Below are positions 14,848-22,670 of a stretch of 33,438 nt of DNA, piece after piece; position 1 is the first letter of the stretch; each line of letters begins with the position of its first letter. The stretch is from Streptomyces ipomoeae 91-03 (GTDB lineage Bacteria > Actinomycetota > Actinomycetes > Streptomycetales > Streptomycetaceae). Both the position numbers and the translations under genes were made by a program. The notes beneath the pieces are model-generated. The model had not been told where the DNA came from and did no database searches. It was given only the letters and a program-made list of their open reading frames with translations. Location of the stretch: positions 1 to 33,438 of the forward strand of contig NZ_AEJC01000124.1 in NCBI RefSeq assembly GCF_000317595.1, in the 5' to 3' direction.

Positions 14848-15303
14848 GTGTTCAATGACATAGGTACGCTCGAGTTGGTGACGCTCGTTGTCCTCGCCGT
14901 ACTCGTGTTCGGTCCGGAGAAGCTCCCCAAGGTGATCCAGGACGTCTCGCGCACGATCCGCAAGATCCGCGAGTTCTCGGACAGTGCCAAGCGGGACATC
15001 CGCGAGGAACTCGGTCCGGAGTTCAAGGACTTCGAGTTCGAGGATCTCAACCCCAAGACGTTCATCCGCAAGCAGTTGGACAACGACGACCTGGGGCTGA
15101 AGGAGCTCCGCAGCAGCTTCGACCTGAAGAAGGAGATGGCCGAGGTCGCGGACGCGGTCCAGGGACGCGAGTCCTCGTCCGCCGTCGGATCCGGTTCGTC
15201 TTCGTCGTCCTCGGGTTCGACCGGCGGCTCCGTCGACATGTCCAAGAAGCGCGAGGCCCTCGACGCGGGCGAGCGTCCGCCGTACGACCTCGACGCCACC
15301 TGA
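14848..15303 (+). CDS. tatB: Twin-arginine translocase subunit TatB
   Basis: A 151-aa protein from GTG 14848, with AAGGAG 6 nt upstream; the longer open frame lacks such a site. The N-terminal transmembrane helix (about residues 5-21, IGTLELVTLVVLAVLVFGPEKLP) ends in the FGPEKLP hinge typical of TatA/B, followed by an amphipathic helix (VIQDVSRTIRKIREFSDSAKRDI) and a charged cytoplasmic tail. The Glu in the transmembrane segment favours TatB over TatA, as does the length. The Ser-rich stretch at about residues 110-130 is a flexible linker. TatB works with TatA and TatC to export folded proteins. Its place next to sigE-rseA-htrA matches mycobacteria. Confidence 0.92.
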   Translation: MFNDIGTLELVTLVVLAVLVFGPEKLPKVIQDVSRTIRKIREFSDSAKRDIREELGPEFKDFEFEDLNPKTFIRKQLDNDDLGLKELRSSFDLKKEMAEVADAVQGRESSSAVGSGSSSSSSGSTGGSVDMSKKREALDAGERPPYDLDAT

Positions 15304-15320
15304 GCAGTACGCCCGCGTGA

Positions 15321-15350
15321 GCCGGGAGCCGCCGAGCCGGTGCTCCCGGC
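15321..15350. terminator. Hairpin after tatB
   Basis: GCCGGGAGC (15321-15329) pairs with GCTCCCGGC (15342-15350), loop 12 nt, 17 bp past the tatB stop. No T tract. Confidence 0.7.
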
Positions 15351-15431
15351 TGCCACGGGGGTCGTACACCCGGCTGCCACGGTGGTCGTCACCCGAGTGC
15401 CGCTGCGGCCGTACACCCGAGTGCCGCCACG
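15345..15431 (+). repeat. Imperfect 23-24-bp tandem repeats downstream of tatB
   Basis: Four units starting at 15345, 15369, 15392 and 15416, each opening CCCGGCTGCC or CCCGAGTGCC and (first three) ending GTCGTACA, GTCGTCA or CCGTACA. The first unit shares its first bases with the terminator stem. The rest of 15304-15643 (340 bp, no gene) shows only a possible -10 box (TATGCT, 15542-15547) for the next gene. Confidence 0.65.
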
Positions 15432-15643
15432 CCCCCGTGCGTGATGCGATTCATACCGTCAAGCGCCCTCGTACGGCCTGAACCCGCCAGTACGCCGTCC
15501 TACGCGCCGGGCGCTTTCCCTGCTGCTCGGAGAGCTGTGGCTATGCTGCCCAGTTGTTGTGCGGACTGTAAGGAAAGCGAGCGACGACGCCCGAGGGGGG
15601 CGGGCCGCTCCGGTCCGCCGAGAGCGAGGAGGCGTCCGGGCAG

Positions 15644-16315
15644 ATGGAGACGACGAGTCGGGTAGGCGCGCAGGCGTCGGTTGCGGAGGGCGGACAACAG
15701 GCCCCCTCCGCCCGGCGTACGGTCGACGGTTACCTGCTGGCGCCCTTCCCGTGGTACGGCCTCGACGAGGCCTTCACGGGGCCGCGCTGGCTGATGCAGG
15801 TCGGTACCTCGGCGGAGGGCACCGTCGAGCACGGTTCGATCGGGCACGGCGACGAGCCCTCGGTGCGCAACGAGTACGCCGCCGGGGCGGACGACGAGGC
15901 CAGGGAACGGTTCGCGGTCGTGGTGACCATCGCGGCGAACGACGTGCGTCGCAGCGCCGACGGCACGGGGGTCCTGGAGGCCACCTCGGTCTCCTCCGCG
16001 GCCTGGCTGGCCGGTGTGGGGCTGCTGTCGTTCACGTGGCCCGGACAGCTGGACCACACCCTGCGGGACGACTGGCTGGACCAGCAGACCGAGACGGCGT
16101 GGGTCCTGGCGGACGACCTGGCCGGTCCCGACTGGTCGACCCTGTCGCTGCCGGTGGACGGGGTGCCGACGCCCTTCCACTACCGGGAGTCCGAGTTCGG
16201 GTGGGTGCTCGCCGGGTCGACCTCGCAAGGGGTGCATGTGGGGGCGTACGGGAGAGGGATGAGCGCGTACGGGTTGGGCTTCGCCATGATCAAGGACATC
16301 ACGGAGTACGCATAG
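15644..16315 (+). CDS. Conserved protein of unknown function (223 aa)
   Basis: ATG 15644 is preceded by GAGGAGG at about 11 nt. The protein has no signal peptide, no transmembrane segment and no motif I recognise. The first 25 residues are polar; the rest looks like one globular alpha/beta domain with several Trp/aromatic clusters (PFPWYGLDEAFTGPRWLM, LLSFTWPGQLDH, HYRESEFGWVLAG). Composition and codon use fit the surrounding genes. It stands alone between tatB and mrp, converging on mrp with a shared hairpin at 16317-16357. I have no basis for a function; the gene itself is secure. Confidence 0.8.
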   Translation: METTSRVGAQASVAEGGQQAPSARRTVDGYLLAPFPWYGLDEAFTGPRWLMQVGTSAEGTVEHGSIGHGDEPSVRNEYAAGADDEARERFAVVVTIAANDVRRSADGTGVLEATSVSSAAWLAGVGLLSFTWPGQLDHTLRDDWLDQQTETAWVLADDLAGPDWSTLSLPVDGVPTPFHYRESEFGWVLAGSTSQGVHVGAYGRGMSAYGLGFAMIKDITEYA

Positions 16316-16316
16316 A

Positions 16317-16357
16317 CGAAAGGGCACCGCTTCAGTTGGTTGCGGTGCCCCTTTTCG
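16317..16357. terminator. Bidirectional terminator with A/T flanks
   Basis: GGGCACCGC (16322-16330) pairs with GCGGTGCCC (16342-16350), loop 11 nt. The stem is flanked by AAA on the left and CTTTT on the right, giving U-rich ends in both directions. It lies between the convergent genes 15644-16315 and mrp. Confidence 0.88.
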
Positions 16358-16428
16358 CCGCAGGGCCCTGGGTTGTCCGGGGACTGCGGGCCGTCTGTGG
16401 CTGGTCAAGCTCGATATGTGCCCTGGAA

Positions 16429-17562
16429 CTAGAACTTGTTCCTCGGGGTGATTCCCAGGCTCATGCCCGACAGGCCCCGTTGGCGGCCGCCCAGCTTGCC
16501 CGCGATGGAGCGGAGGGCGGAGCCGGCGGGGGAGTCGGGGTCGGTCAGGACCACCGGCCTGCCCTCGTCGCCGCCCTCGCGGAGGCGGACGTCGATGGGG
16601 ATGCTGCCGAGGACGGGGACCGTGGCGCCCGTGGTGCGGGTGAGGCCGTCGGCGACGGTCTGGCCGCCGCCCGTGCCGAAGACGTCGACCATCTCGCCGC
16701 AGTGCGGGCAGGGCAGGGCGGACATGTTCTCGACGACGCCGACGATCTTCTGGTGGGTCTGGACGGCGATGGAGCCGGCCCGCTCGGCGACCTCGGCCGC
16801 CGCCTGCTGAGGGGTCGTCACGACCAGGATCTCGGCGTTCGGGACGAGCTGGGCGACGGAGATCGCGATGTCGCCGGTGCCGGGCGGGAGGTCCAGGAGG
16901 AGGACGTCCAGGTCGCCCCAGTAGACGTCCGCGAGGAACTGCTGGAGCGCGCGGTGCAGCATGGGGCCGCGCCAGACGACCGGGGTGTTGCCCGGGGTGA
17001 ACATGCCGATCGAGATGACCTTCACACCGTTCGCGGACGGCGGCATGATCATGTTCTCGACCTGGGTGGGAAGGCCGTCGGCGCCCAGCATGCGCGGCAC
17101 CGAGTGACCGTAGATGTCGGCGTCGACCACACCGACCTTCAGACCGTCGGCCGCCATCGCCGCCGCCAGGTTCACCGTCACCGAGGACTTGCCGACGCCG
17201 CCCTTTCCGGAGGCGACGGCGTACACGCGCGTGAGGGAGCCCGGTTTCGCGAACGGGACCTCGCGCTCCGCCTGGCCGCCGCGCAGGGCGTTCGCCAGCT
17301 CCTTGCGCTGCTCGTCGCTCATGACGTCGAGCGAGACGTCGACGCGGGTGACGCCCTCGACCCGCGAGACCGCCTCCGTCACGCGCTGCGTGATCGTGTC
17401 GCGCATGGGGCAGCCGGAGATCGTCAGGTACACGGCGACCGCGACCGCTCCGTCCGCACCGATCTCCACCGATTTGACCATCCCCAGCTCGGTGATGGGC
17501 CGGTGGATCTCGGGGTCGTTCACCGTCGCCAGTGCTTCGCGCACCGCGTCTTCCGTAGCCAT
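16429..17562 (-). CDS. mrp: Mrp/ApbC/NBP35-type Fe-S cluster carrier ATPase
   Basis: A 377-aa cytoplasmic P-loop ATPase that carries Fe-S clusters to apoproteins. Residues 1-80 are a MIP18/DUF59-type domain (NDPEIHRPITELGMV, SGCPMRD). The deviant Walker A KGGVGKS (120-126) starts the ATPase domain, followed by VVDADIYGHSVPRMLG and LLLDLPPGTGD. The cluster-binding CPHC motif is at Cys285-Cys288. Length and order match the full actinobacterial form. The ATG at 17562 has no Shine-Dalgarno but TACCAT lies 7 nt upstream, so it is probably leaderless. Genes 17690-19682 lie upstream on the same strand and may also read through into it. Confidence 0.93.
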   Translation of the reverse strand: MATEDAVREALATVNDPEIHRPITELGMVKSVEIGADGAVAVAVYLTISGCPMRDTITQRVTEAVSRVEGVTRVDVSLDVMSDEQRKELANALRGGQAEREVPFAKPGSLTRVYAVASGKGGVGKSSVTVNLAAAMAADGLKVGVVDADIYGHSVPRMLGADGLPTQVENMIMPPSANGVKVISIGMFTPGNTPVVWRGPMLHRALQQFLADVYWGDLDVLLLDLPPGTGDIAISVAQLVPNAEILVVTTPQQAAAEVAERAGSIAVQTHQKIVGVVENMSALPCPHCGEMVDVFGTGGGQTVADGLTRTTGATVPVLGSIPIDVRLREGGDEGRPVVLTDPDSPAGSALRSIAGKLGGRQRGLSGMSLGITPRNKF

Positions 17563-17569
17563 AAGGACG

Positions 17570-17575
17570 ATGGTA
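17570..17575 (-). promoter_or_regulatory. -10 box for leaderless mrp
   Basis: Minus-strand TACCAT followed by 7 nt and ATG 17562. No Shine-Dalgarno is present. Confidence 0.55.
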
Positions 17576-17689
17576 CGGCGACCGCGGGGGGCCCCGGAAA
17601 GCCCGTCAGTGGTCGCCTTCGTCACGCCCATGCGGGTGCTCCGGCGGGAATACGGGCCGACCCTCGCCCCGGCCCTCGCGCCGCCGTCC

Positions 17690-18340
17690 TTACCCGTCGT
17701 GGCCACCGCGCCCGTCGTGCCCGTCCGGCTCGTGCAGTTCCTTGACCAGGTCCTGGAGCTCGGAGCGCAGCCAGTCGCGGGTGGCGACCTCGCCGAGGCC
17801 GATGCGCAGGGCCGCGATCTCCCTGGTCAGATACTCGGTGTCGGCGATCGAGCGTTCGTTCTGCTTGCGGTCCTGTTCGAGGTTGACCCGGTCGCGGTCG
17901 TCCTGGCGGTTCTGCGCGAGGAGGATCAGCGGGGCGGCGTACGAGGCCTGGAGGGAGAGCATCAGGGTCAGGAAGATGAACGGGTACTCGTCGAAGCGCA
18001 GGTCTCGCGGCGCGAACACGTTCCACAGCACCCAGACGTTGATGGCGACCGTCATCCAGACCAGGAACCGTCCGGTGCCCAGGAACCGCGCGATCCGCTC
18101 CGAGAACCGTCCGAAGGCCTCCGGGTCCCACTCGGGCAGGAGCCTGGCCCGGCGCGGCAGCGGCTGATCGAGACGTGTACGCGGGCGTGCGGTGGCCCCG
18201 GAGAGCGTGCGCTCCCGCGGCAGCGCGCTGGAGAGCGGCGTGCGTTCGCGTACGGTCGCGCCCGCGTACGCTCGCTCGCGCCCCCCGTCCCGTCCGTGGC
18301 GCCCCTCGCGCGCCTCGTGCCCGTCACGCTCAGGAACCAT
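17690..18340 (-). CDS. DUF1003 membrane protein
   Basis: A 216-aa protein from ATG 18340, with GAGGGGG 6 nt upstream. Its first 11 bp overlap the end of the upstream CBS gene, indicating translational coupling. The N-terminal 70 residues are Arg-rich and disordered. Two transmembrane helices follow (about 92-110, FLVWMTVAINVWVLWNVFA; about 117-140, PFIFLTLMLSLQASYAAPLILL), then the family signature AQNRQDDRDRVNLEQDRKQNERSI leading into a coiled-coil-like cytoplasmic region and a His/Asp/Gly-rich end. DUF1003 has no firmly established function. Coupling to a magnesium-sensor-like CBS protein suggests the two act together, which is inference. Confidence 0.88.
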   Translation of the reverse strand: MVPERDGHEAREGRHGRDGGRERAYAGATVRERTPLSSALPRERTLSGATARPRTRLDQPLPRRARLLPEWDPEAFGRFSERIARFLGTGRFLVWMTVAINVWVLWNVFAPRDLRFDEYPFIFLTLMLSLQASYAAPLILLAQNRQDDRDRVNLEQDRKQNERSIADTEYLTREIAALRIGLGEVATRDWLRSELQDLVKELHEPDGHDGRGGHDG

Positions 18341-19682
18341 GGGCGGCCCCCTCGACTTCCCCGGCTCCCTCGTCCTCCTCGTCCAGGTGGAACTCCGTCT
18401 CCCGCCAGTCCTCCGGCAGCATGTGGTCCAGCACGTCGTCCACGGTCACCGCGCCCAGCAGCGAACCGCCCTCATCGACCACGGGCGCCGCGACCATGTC
18501 GTACGTCGCGAAGAACCCGACGACGGTGGGCAGCGGGGCCTCCGGGTCCAGCGGCAGGAGGTCGTCGTCGAGGATCGAGCCGACCAGCGTGTACGGCGGG
18601 TCCCGCAGCAGCCGCTGGAAGTGGACCGTGCCGAGGTACTTGCCGGTCGGGGTCTCGTCCGGCGGCCGGCACACATACACCTGGGCGGCGAGCGCGGGGG
18701 AGAGATCGGGGTTGCGGACCCGGGCGAGCGCGTCGGCGACGGTCGCGTCCGGGCGCAGCACGATCGGCTCGGTGGTCATCAGACCGCCGGCGGTCTTCTC
18801 CTCGTACGCCAGGAGCCGGCGTACATCCGCCGCCTCGTCCGGCTGCATCAGCGTCAGCAGCCGCTCCTGCTCCTCCTCCGGCAGCTCGGCGAGCAGGTCG
18901 GCCGCGTCGTCCGGGTCCATGGCCTCCAGCACGTCGGCGGCCCGCTCCTCCTTGAGTTTGCCGAGGATCTCGATCTGGTCGTCCTCGGGCAGCTCCTCCA
19001 GGACATCGGCGAGACGGTCGTCGTCGAGGGCGGCGGCGACCTCGGCCCGGCGTTTGGCGGAGAGGTGGTGCAGCACATTGGCGAGGTCGGCCGGGCGGAG
19101 CTGCTCGAAGGTGGCGAGCAGACTCTCCGCGCCCTGCCCGTGCTCCTCCAGGGAGAACCCGGTGACCGCCGACCACTCCACGGTCAGCGTCTCGCCCTTG
19201 CCGCGCCGGAACGCCCCGCCCACCCGTTTCCCGCCACCACCCTTCCAAGGAAGCGCTACGCGCCTTTCCGATTCCTTCCGTACGAACACCCGGTCGATCT
19301 CCCAGTCCCGGCGGGCCGGCAGCTGCTGCACCGAGATGTCGAGGACCGTCACCTCCTCGCCGGTCTCCACCAGCCGCACCCGGCGGTCCAGGAGCTCCCC
19401 GATGACGAGCCGTTCGGTGGGCCGCTGCTCGAACCGGCGCACGTTGAGGACGCCGGTGGTGATGACCTGCCCGGACTGCACACCGGTGACCCGGGTCATG
19501 GGCAGGAAGATCCGGCGCCGCGTCGACAGCTCCACCACCAGCCCGAGCAGTCGCGGCGGCTTCCGTCCGACCCGCAGGATGGCGACGAGATCACGGACGC
19601 GGCCCACCTGGTCGCCGTTCGGATCGAAGACGGCGACCCCGGAGAGATGGGAGACGAAGATCCGGGGCACCATCGCCGCCAT
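18330..19682 (-). CDS. MgtE N-domain plus CBS-pair protein without transport domain
   Basis: A 450-aa soluble protein. ATG 19682 follows AAAGGGG by 6 nt. Residues 1-140 look like a PRC-barrel pair (VFDPNGDQVGRVRDLVAI; ELLDRRVRLVETGEEVTVLDI). Residues about 185-290 are the MgtE intracellular N-domain, a superhelix of LADVLEELPEDDQ / AADVLEAMDPDDAADLL repeats rich in acidic residues. Residues about 290-420 are a CBS pair (MTTEPIVLRPDATVADAL; ATYDMVAAPVVDEGGSLLGAVTVDDVLDHM). In true MgtE these domains sense Mg2+ and gate a C-terminal channel that is absent here. It may be a stand-alone Mg2+ or nucleotide sensor. It forms an operon with DUF1003. Confidence 0.9.
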   Translation of the reverse strand: MAAMVPRIFVSHLSGVAVFDPNGDQVGRVRDLVAILRVGRKPPRLLGLVVELSTRRRIFLPMTRVTGVQSGQVITTGVLNVRRFEQRPTERLVIGELLDRRVRLVETGEEVTVLDISVQQLPARRDWEIDRVFVRKESERRVALPWKGGGGKRVGGAFRRGKGETLTVEWSAVTGFSLEEHGQGAESLLATFEQLRPADLANVLHHLSAKRRAEVAAALDDDRLADVLEELPEDDQIEILGKLKEERAADVLEAMDPDDAADLLAELPEEEQERLLTLMQPDEAADVRRLLAYEEKTAGGLMTTEPIVLRPDATVADALARVRNPDLSPALAAQVYVCRPPDETPTGKYLGTVHFQRLLRDPPYTLVGSILDDDLLPLDPEAPLPTVVGFFATYDMVAAPVVDEGGSLLGAVTVDDVLDHMLPEDWRETEFHLDEEDEGAGEVEGAAHGS

Positions 19683-19749
19683 GAGCAGCCCCTTTCCTTC
19701 CGTTTCCCGTGCGGTCCCGCGTGCTTTTCCGTATCAGGTCCGGTGGGCT

Positions 19750-19794
19750 GTATCAGCCGTATCAGCCGTATCAGCCGTACCAGCCCTGCGAGCC
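19750..19794 (-). repeat. 9-bp tandem repeats upstream of the CBS gene
   Basis: GTATCAGCC three times exactly (19750-19776), then GTACCAGCC and CTGCGAGCC. They lie 68-112 bp upstream of ATG 19682, in its promoter region. The whole 19683-19977 gap (295 bp) otherwise holds a divergent promoter region; GCGAGTC occurs twice (19797-19803, 19819-19825). Confidence 0.75.
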
Positions 19795-19977
19795 GCGCGA
19801 GTCTTTCGCGATAATCACGCGAGTCCTACGGGATTGTCCGCCGAGGAGGGCTTCAGGCTAGCCCGTCCGGATCGGATATGCCCTGGTGAGCGGTGCGGAC
19901 GGACTGCCTCCGTGGCGCGCCGGAAGCCCCGGTACTCTGCGGTACGCCTGGACTCCCCACGAAGAGGTGTGTCGTCT

Positions 19978-20739
19978 GTGACTCTGATTCCCCGTACCCG
20001 AAGGGCCGCACTGGTGAGCGCCGTCTGCGCCCTCGTGGCGAGCGGGCTGGGGCTCACCGGGTGCAGCGAGGACCCCGACGAAGGCACCAACGGGGTCGGC
20101 AAGCTGGAGCCGACGAAGATCCAGAGCAGGACCAAGGAGGCCGCCACGGCGGCGGACACCGTCCGGCTCTCCGGGTCCGTGGTCAGCAACGGCAAGACGT
20201 ACAAGCTGGACATGCGCCTGAAGGAGGACGGTGGCACGGGTTCGGTGACGTCCGGGGACTCGACCTTCCGGCTGCTGAAGGTCGGCGAGCACCTCTACCT
20301 GAAGGCCGACGCCGAGTTCTGGGCCCACGAGGACGACGAGAAGAGCGGAGGCAAGGAGCACGACGACGCCGAGACGGCCGCCGCGGACAAGCTCGACGGC
20401 ATGTACGTCAAGGTCCCGACCGGCGACCCCGCCTACAAGCGATTCAGCGGCTTCACCGACAAGGACGTCCTCCTCAACAGCCTCCTCACCCTCCACGGCA
20501 CCCTGTCCACCGAGGGCCACCACGAACAGTCCGGCACCCGCACCATCCGCATCACCGGTGACAAGGGCGCCGGCGGCACCCTCGACGTCTCCCTCGAAGG
20601 CACCCCCTACCCCCTCCGCCTCGTCCGCGCGGGCGACGCCGGCACCATCCTCCTCACGGATTGGGGCAAGGGCTTCGCTCTGAAGGAACCGGACAAGAAG
20701 TCGGTGGTCGACTACGGCAAACAGCTCCCGACGTCGTAG
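19978..20739 (+). CDS. Putative lipoprotein, LppX/LprG-like fold
   Basis: GTG 19978 gives 253 aa; an in-frame GTG at 19969 is an alternative, with AGAGG just upstream of both. A lipoprotein signal peptide is clear: positively charged n-region (TLIPRTRRA), hydrophobic core, and lipobox LTGC with the acylated Cys at residue 29. The mature part has beta-strand patterns (TVRLSGSVVSNGKTYKLDMRL, FRLLKVGEHLYLKAD) and repeated Gly-Thr segments that resemble the LppX/LprAFG fold for lipid or glycolipid handling, but this is fold-level similarity by eye. An acidic insertion lies at about residues 120-140. It is divergent from the CBS gene and converges on gene 20780-21319. Confidence 0.82.
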   Translation: MTLIPRTRRAALVSAVCALVASGLGLTGCSEDPDEGTNGVGKLEPTKIQSRTKEAATAADTVRLSGSVVSNGKTYKLDMRLKEDGGTGSVTSGDSTFRLLKVGEHLYLKADAEFWAHEDDEKSGGKEHDDAETAAADKLDGMYVKVPTGDPAYKRFSGFTDKDVLLNSLLTLHGTLSTEGHHEQSGTRTIRITGDKGAGGTLDVSLEGTPYPLRLVRAGDAGTILLTDWGKGFALKEPDKKSVVDYGKQLPTS

Positions 20740-20779
20740 GGCGCGCCCAGTAGGCGAGGCGGCTGATCCCGGCGGAGCG

Positions 20780-21319
20780 CTACCGCTTGCGCCGCTTCAG
20801 CAGCAACCGCGGCAATCCCTTGGGAATCGGCTCCCGCGTGGTCGCCGGCGTCGGCAGCGGCATCGCGGCCAGGTCGCCGTCGGGCAACGGCCGCGTGGAC
20901 CCCGTCGGCTCCAGTCGGAGCACCCGGCACTCCCGGGCCCAGCGCTGCGGCATGGCCTCCCCGTCGGGCGCGTTCAACCGCTTGCCCTTGAGCTCGGCCA
21001 CCGCCGCCTCCCACTCGGGAGAGCCGACGGCCAGCTCCACGACCGTCGCGTCCCAGGCCACCAGCCGCCCGCCCTTGTCCTTGCTGCGCACGGTGACCAC
21101 GGCGGAACTCCCGTCGACGAGCCCCGGCAACGGCTGTTCCCCCGGCCCGTCACCGACCACGTACGCCGCGCCCTCGTGCCAGACGTGCCACAGCGCACGC
21201 GACGGCACGCCATGCCCCTGGACATGAAGCGACGGCACCCCGTAGCCCCGCACCCAGATGAGCCCGGACTTCTTGGTGGCCTCCTCGACGAGGGCCCGGT
21301 CGAGCAGCTGTTCCGTCAT
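20780..21319 (-). CDS. Conserved protein of unknown function, split-barrel-like (179 aa)
   Basis: ATG 21319 has no Shine-Dalgarno but TAGGCT stands 7 nt upstream, so a leaderless transcript is likely; the longer open frame upstream is not supported. The N-terminal 110 residues (ALWHVWHEGAAYVVGDGPGEQPLP, AVVTVRSKDKGGRLVAWDATVVEL) read as beta-strands resembling an FMN-binding split barrel of the pyridoxamine-phosphate-oxidase type, without a clear flavin motif. The C-terminus is Pro/Arg-rich and ends in a basic tail (LLLKRRKR) suited to nucleic acid or membrane contact. It sits 35 bp downstream of corA on the same strand. Function unknown. Confidence 0.75.
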   Translation of the reverse strand: MTEQLLDRALVEEATKKSGLIWVRGYGVPSLHVQGHGVPSRALWHVWHEGAAYVVGDGPGEQPLPGLVDGSSAVVTVRSKDKGGRLVAWDATVVELAVGSPEWEAAVAELKGKRLNAPDGEAMPQRWARECRVLRLEPTGSTRPLPDGDLAAMPLPTPATTREPIPKGLPRLLLKRRKR

Positions 21320-21326
21320 GAACAGC

Positions 21327-21332
21327 AGCCTA
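21327..21332 (-). promoter_or_regulatory. -10 box for leaderless gene 20780-21319
   Basis: Minus-strand TAGGCT, 7 nt before ATG 21319 and just beyond the corA stop codon. Confidence 0.5.
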
Positions 21333-21354
21333 GTCGGGGCCGCACAAGGGCGCC

Positions 21355-22479
21355 CTAGAGCCAGCCGTTCCGCTTGAGCGTGCGGTGGATGCCGAGGCAG
21401 AGCGCGACCGTGACGCCGAGGACCAGTGGGTAGCCGAACTTCCACTTCAGCTCGGGCATGTACTCGAAGTTCATGCCGTACACGCCGCACACCATCGTCG
21501 GTACGGCGATGATGGCCGCCCACGAGGTGATCTTCCGCATGTCCTCGTTCTGGGCGACGGAGGCCTGCGCCAGGTTCGCCTGGAGGATCGAGTTGAGGAG
21601 TTCGTCGAAGCCGACGACCTGCTCCTGGACGCGGGCGAGGTGGTCGGCCACATCACGGAAGTACTTCTGGATGTCGGGGTCGATCAGCCGCATCGGCCGC
21701 TCGCTCAGCAGCTGCATGGGCCGCACCAGCGGCAGCACCGCGCGCTTGAACTCCATGACCTCGCGCTTGAGTTGGTAGATCCGCCCGGCGTCCGTGCCCC
21801 GCGGCGTGCCCTTGCGGCCCGGCGAGAACACCTCCGTCTCCACCTCGTCGATGTCGTCCTGCACGGCGTCCGCGACCGCCACGTACCCGTCGACGACGTG
21901 GTCGGCGATGGCGTGCAGCACGGCCGAGGGGCCCTTGGCGAGCAACTCCGGGTCGTCCTGCAGCCGGTGGCGCAGCGCGCGCAGCGAGCCCTGGCCGCCG
22001 TGCCGGACGGTGATGAAGAAGTCCCGCCCGGTGAAGCACATGACCTCGCCGGACTCGACGACCTCGCTGGTGGCGGTGAGTTCGTCGTGCTCGACATAGT
22101 GGATGGTCTTGAAGACGGTGAAGAGGGTGTCGTCGTACCGCTCCAGCTTCGGCCGCTGGTGGGCGTGCACGGCGTCCTCCACGGCCAGCGGGTGCAGCCC
22201 GAACTCGGCCGCGATACCCGAGAATTCCGCCTCGGACGGCTCGTGCAGCCCGATCCAGACGAACCCGCCGTCACGGCGCACCTGACGGATCGCCTCGTGC
22301 GGGGTCAGGGCGCGCTCGGTGGCGACGCGCACGCCGTCGCGGTAGGCGGCGCAGTCCACGACGGCCGTGGTGGCCTCGGCGGGGCGCGTGGCGTCGTACA
22401 CGGCGCCGTCCTTGCGCAGCGACAGACGGGACGGCCGGGAGGGACGGACCGCGGCGCGCAGGTTGTGGATCATCGACAT
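21355..22479 (-). CDS. corA: CorA-family magnesium/divalent cation transporter
   Basis: A 374-aa inner-membrane channel. The start ATG 22479 (MSMIHNL) follows GAAGGAG by 7 nt; a second ATG two codons later is possible. A large N-terminal cytoplasmic domain with alternating alpha/beta and long helices (LHPLAVEDAVHAHQRPKLERYDDTLF, a CorA signature) leads to two C-terminal transmembrane helices. The family-defining pore motif GMN is intact at about 335-337 (YGMNFEYMPEL), between them; the C-terminus is basic (RTLKRNGWL). The sequence does not distinguish Mg2+ uptake from Co2+/Ni2+ or Zn2+ transport. Three direct repeats about 130-190 bp upstream (22611-22670) are possible regulatory sites. Confidence 0.94.
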   Translation of the reverse strand: MSMIHNLRAAVRPSRPSRLSLRKDGAVYDATRPAEATTAVVDCAAYRDGVRVATERALTPHEAIRQVRRDGGFVWIGLHEPSEAEFSGIAAEFGLHPLAVEDAVHAHQRPKLERYDDTLFTVFKTIHYVEHDELTATSEVVESGEVMCFTGRDFFITVRHGGQGSLRALRHRLQDDPELLAKGPSAVLHAIADHVVDGYVAVADAVQDDIDEVETEVFSPGRKGTPRGTDAGRIYQLKREVMEFKRAVLPLVRPMQLLSERPMRLIDPDIQKYFRDVADHLARVQEQVVGFDELLNSILQANLAQASVAQNEDMRKITSWAAIIAVPTMVCGVYGMNFEYMPELKWKFGYPLVLGVTVALCLGIHRTLKRNGWL

Positions 22480-22610
22480 GGGCAGGCTCCTTCGCAACGA
22501 AAGGCCGTCGATGACGGTTGGAACTACCCGGAATGGGGACGTCTTGACTGCTGATGTTTGGCACGTCCACAAAGCGGGGAGCACCGCACCGTCGCGGCGA
22601 CTGCTTCGCT

Positions 22611-22670
22611 TGATTCAGATCAGCGATGTCCGGCCGTTGATTCGGAGGACTGCTGATCTGTGATTCGGAT
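22611..22670. repeat. Three TGATTC(A/G)GA direct repeats upstream of corA
   Basis: TGATTCAGAT at 22611-22620, TGATTCGGAG at 22638-22647 and TGATTCGGAT at 22661-22670, spaced 27 and 23 bp. CAGATCAG and CTGATCTG, partly overlapping the first and just before the third copy, form an 8-bp inverted repeat. Possible regulator binding sites for corA. Confidence 0.55.

Noticed and set aside
22521..22550. Plus-strand GGAAC-N15-CGTC resembling an ECF promoter upstream of corA
   Set aside because: Reads away from corA, is 500 bp from the next plus-strand gene, and the -10 match is weak.
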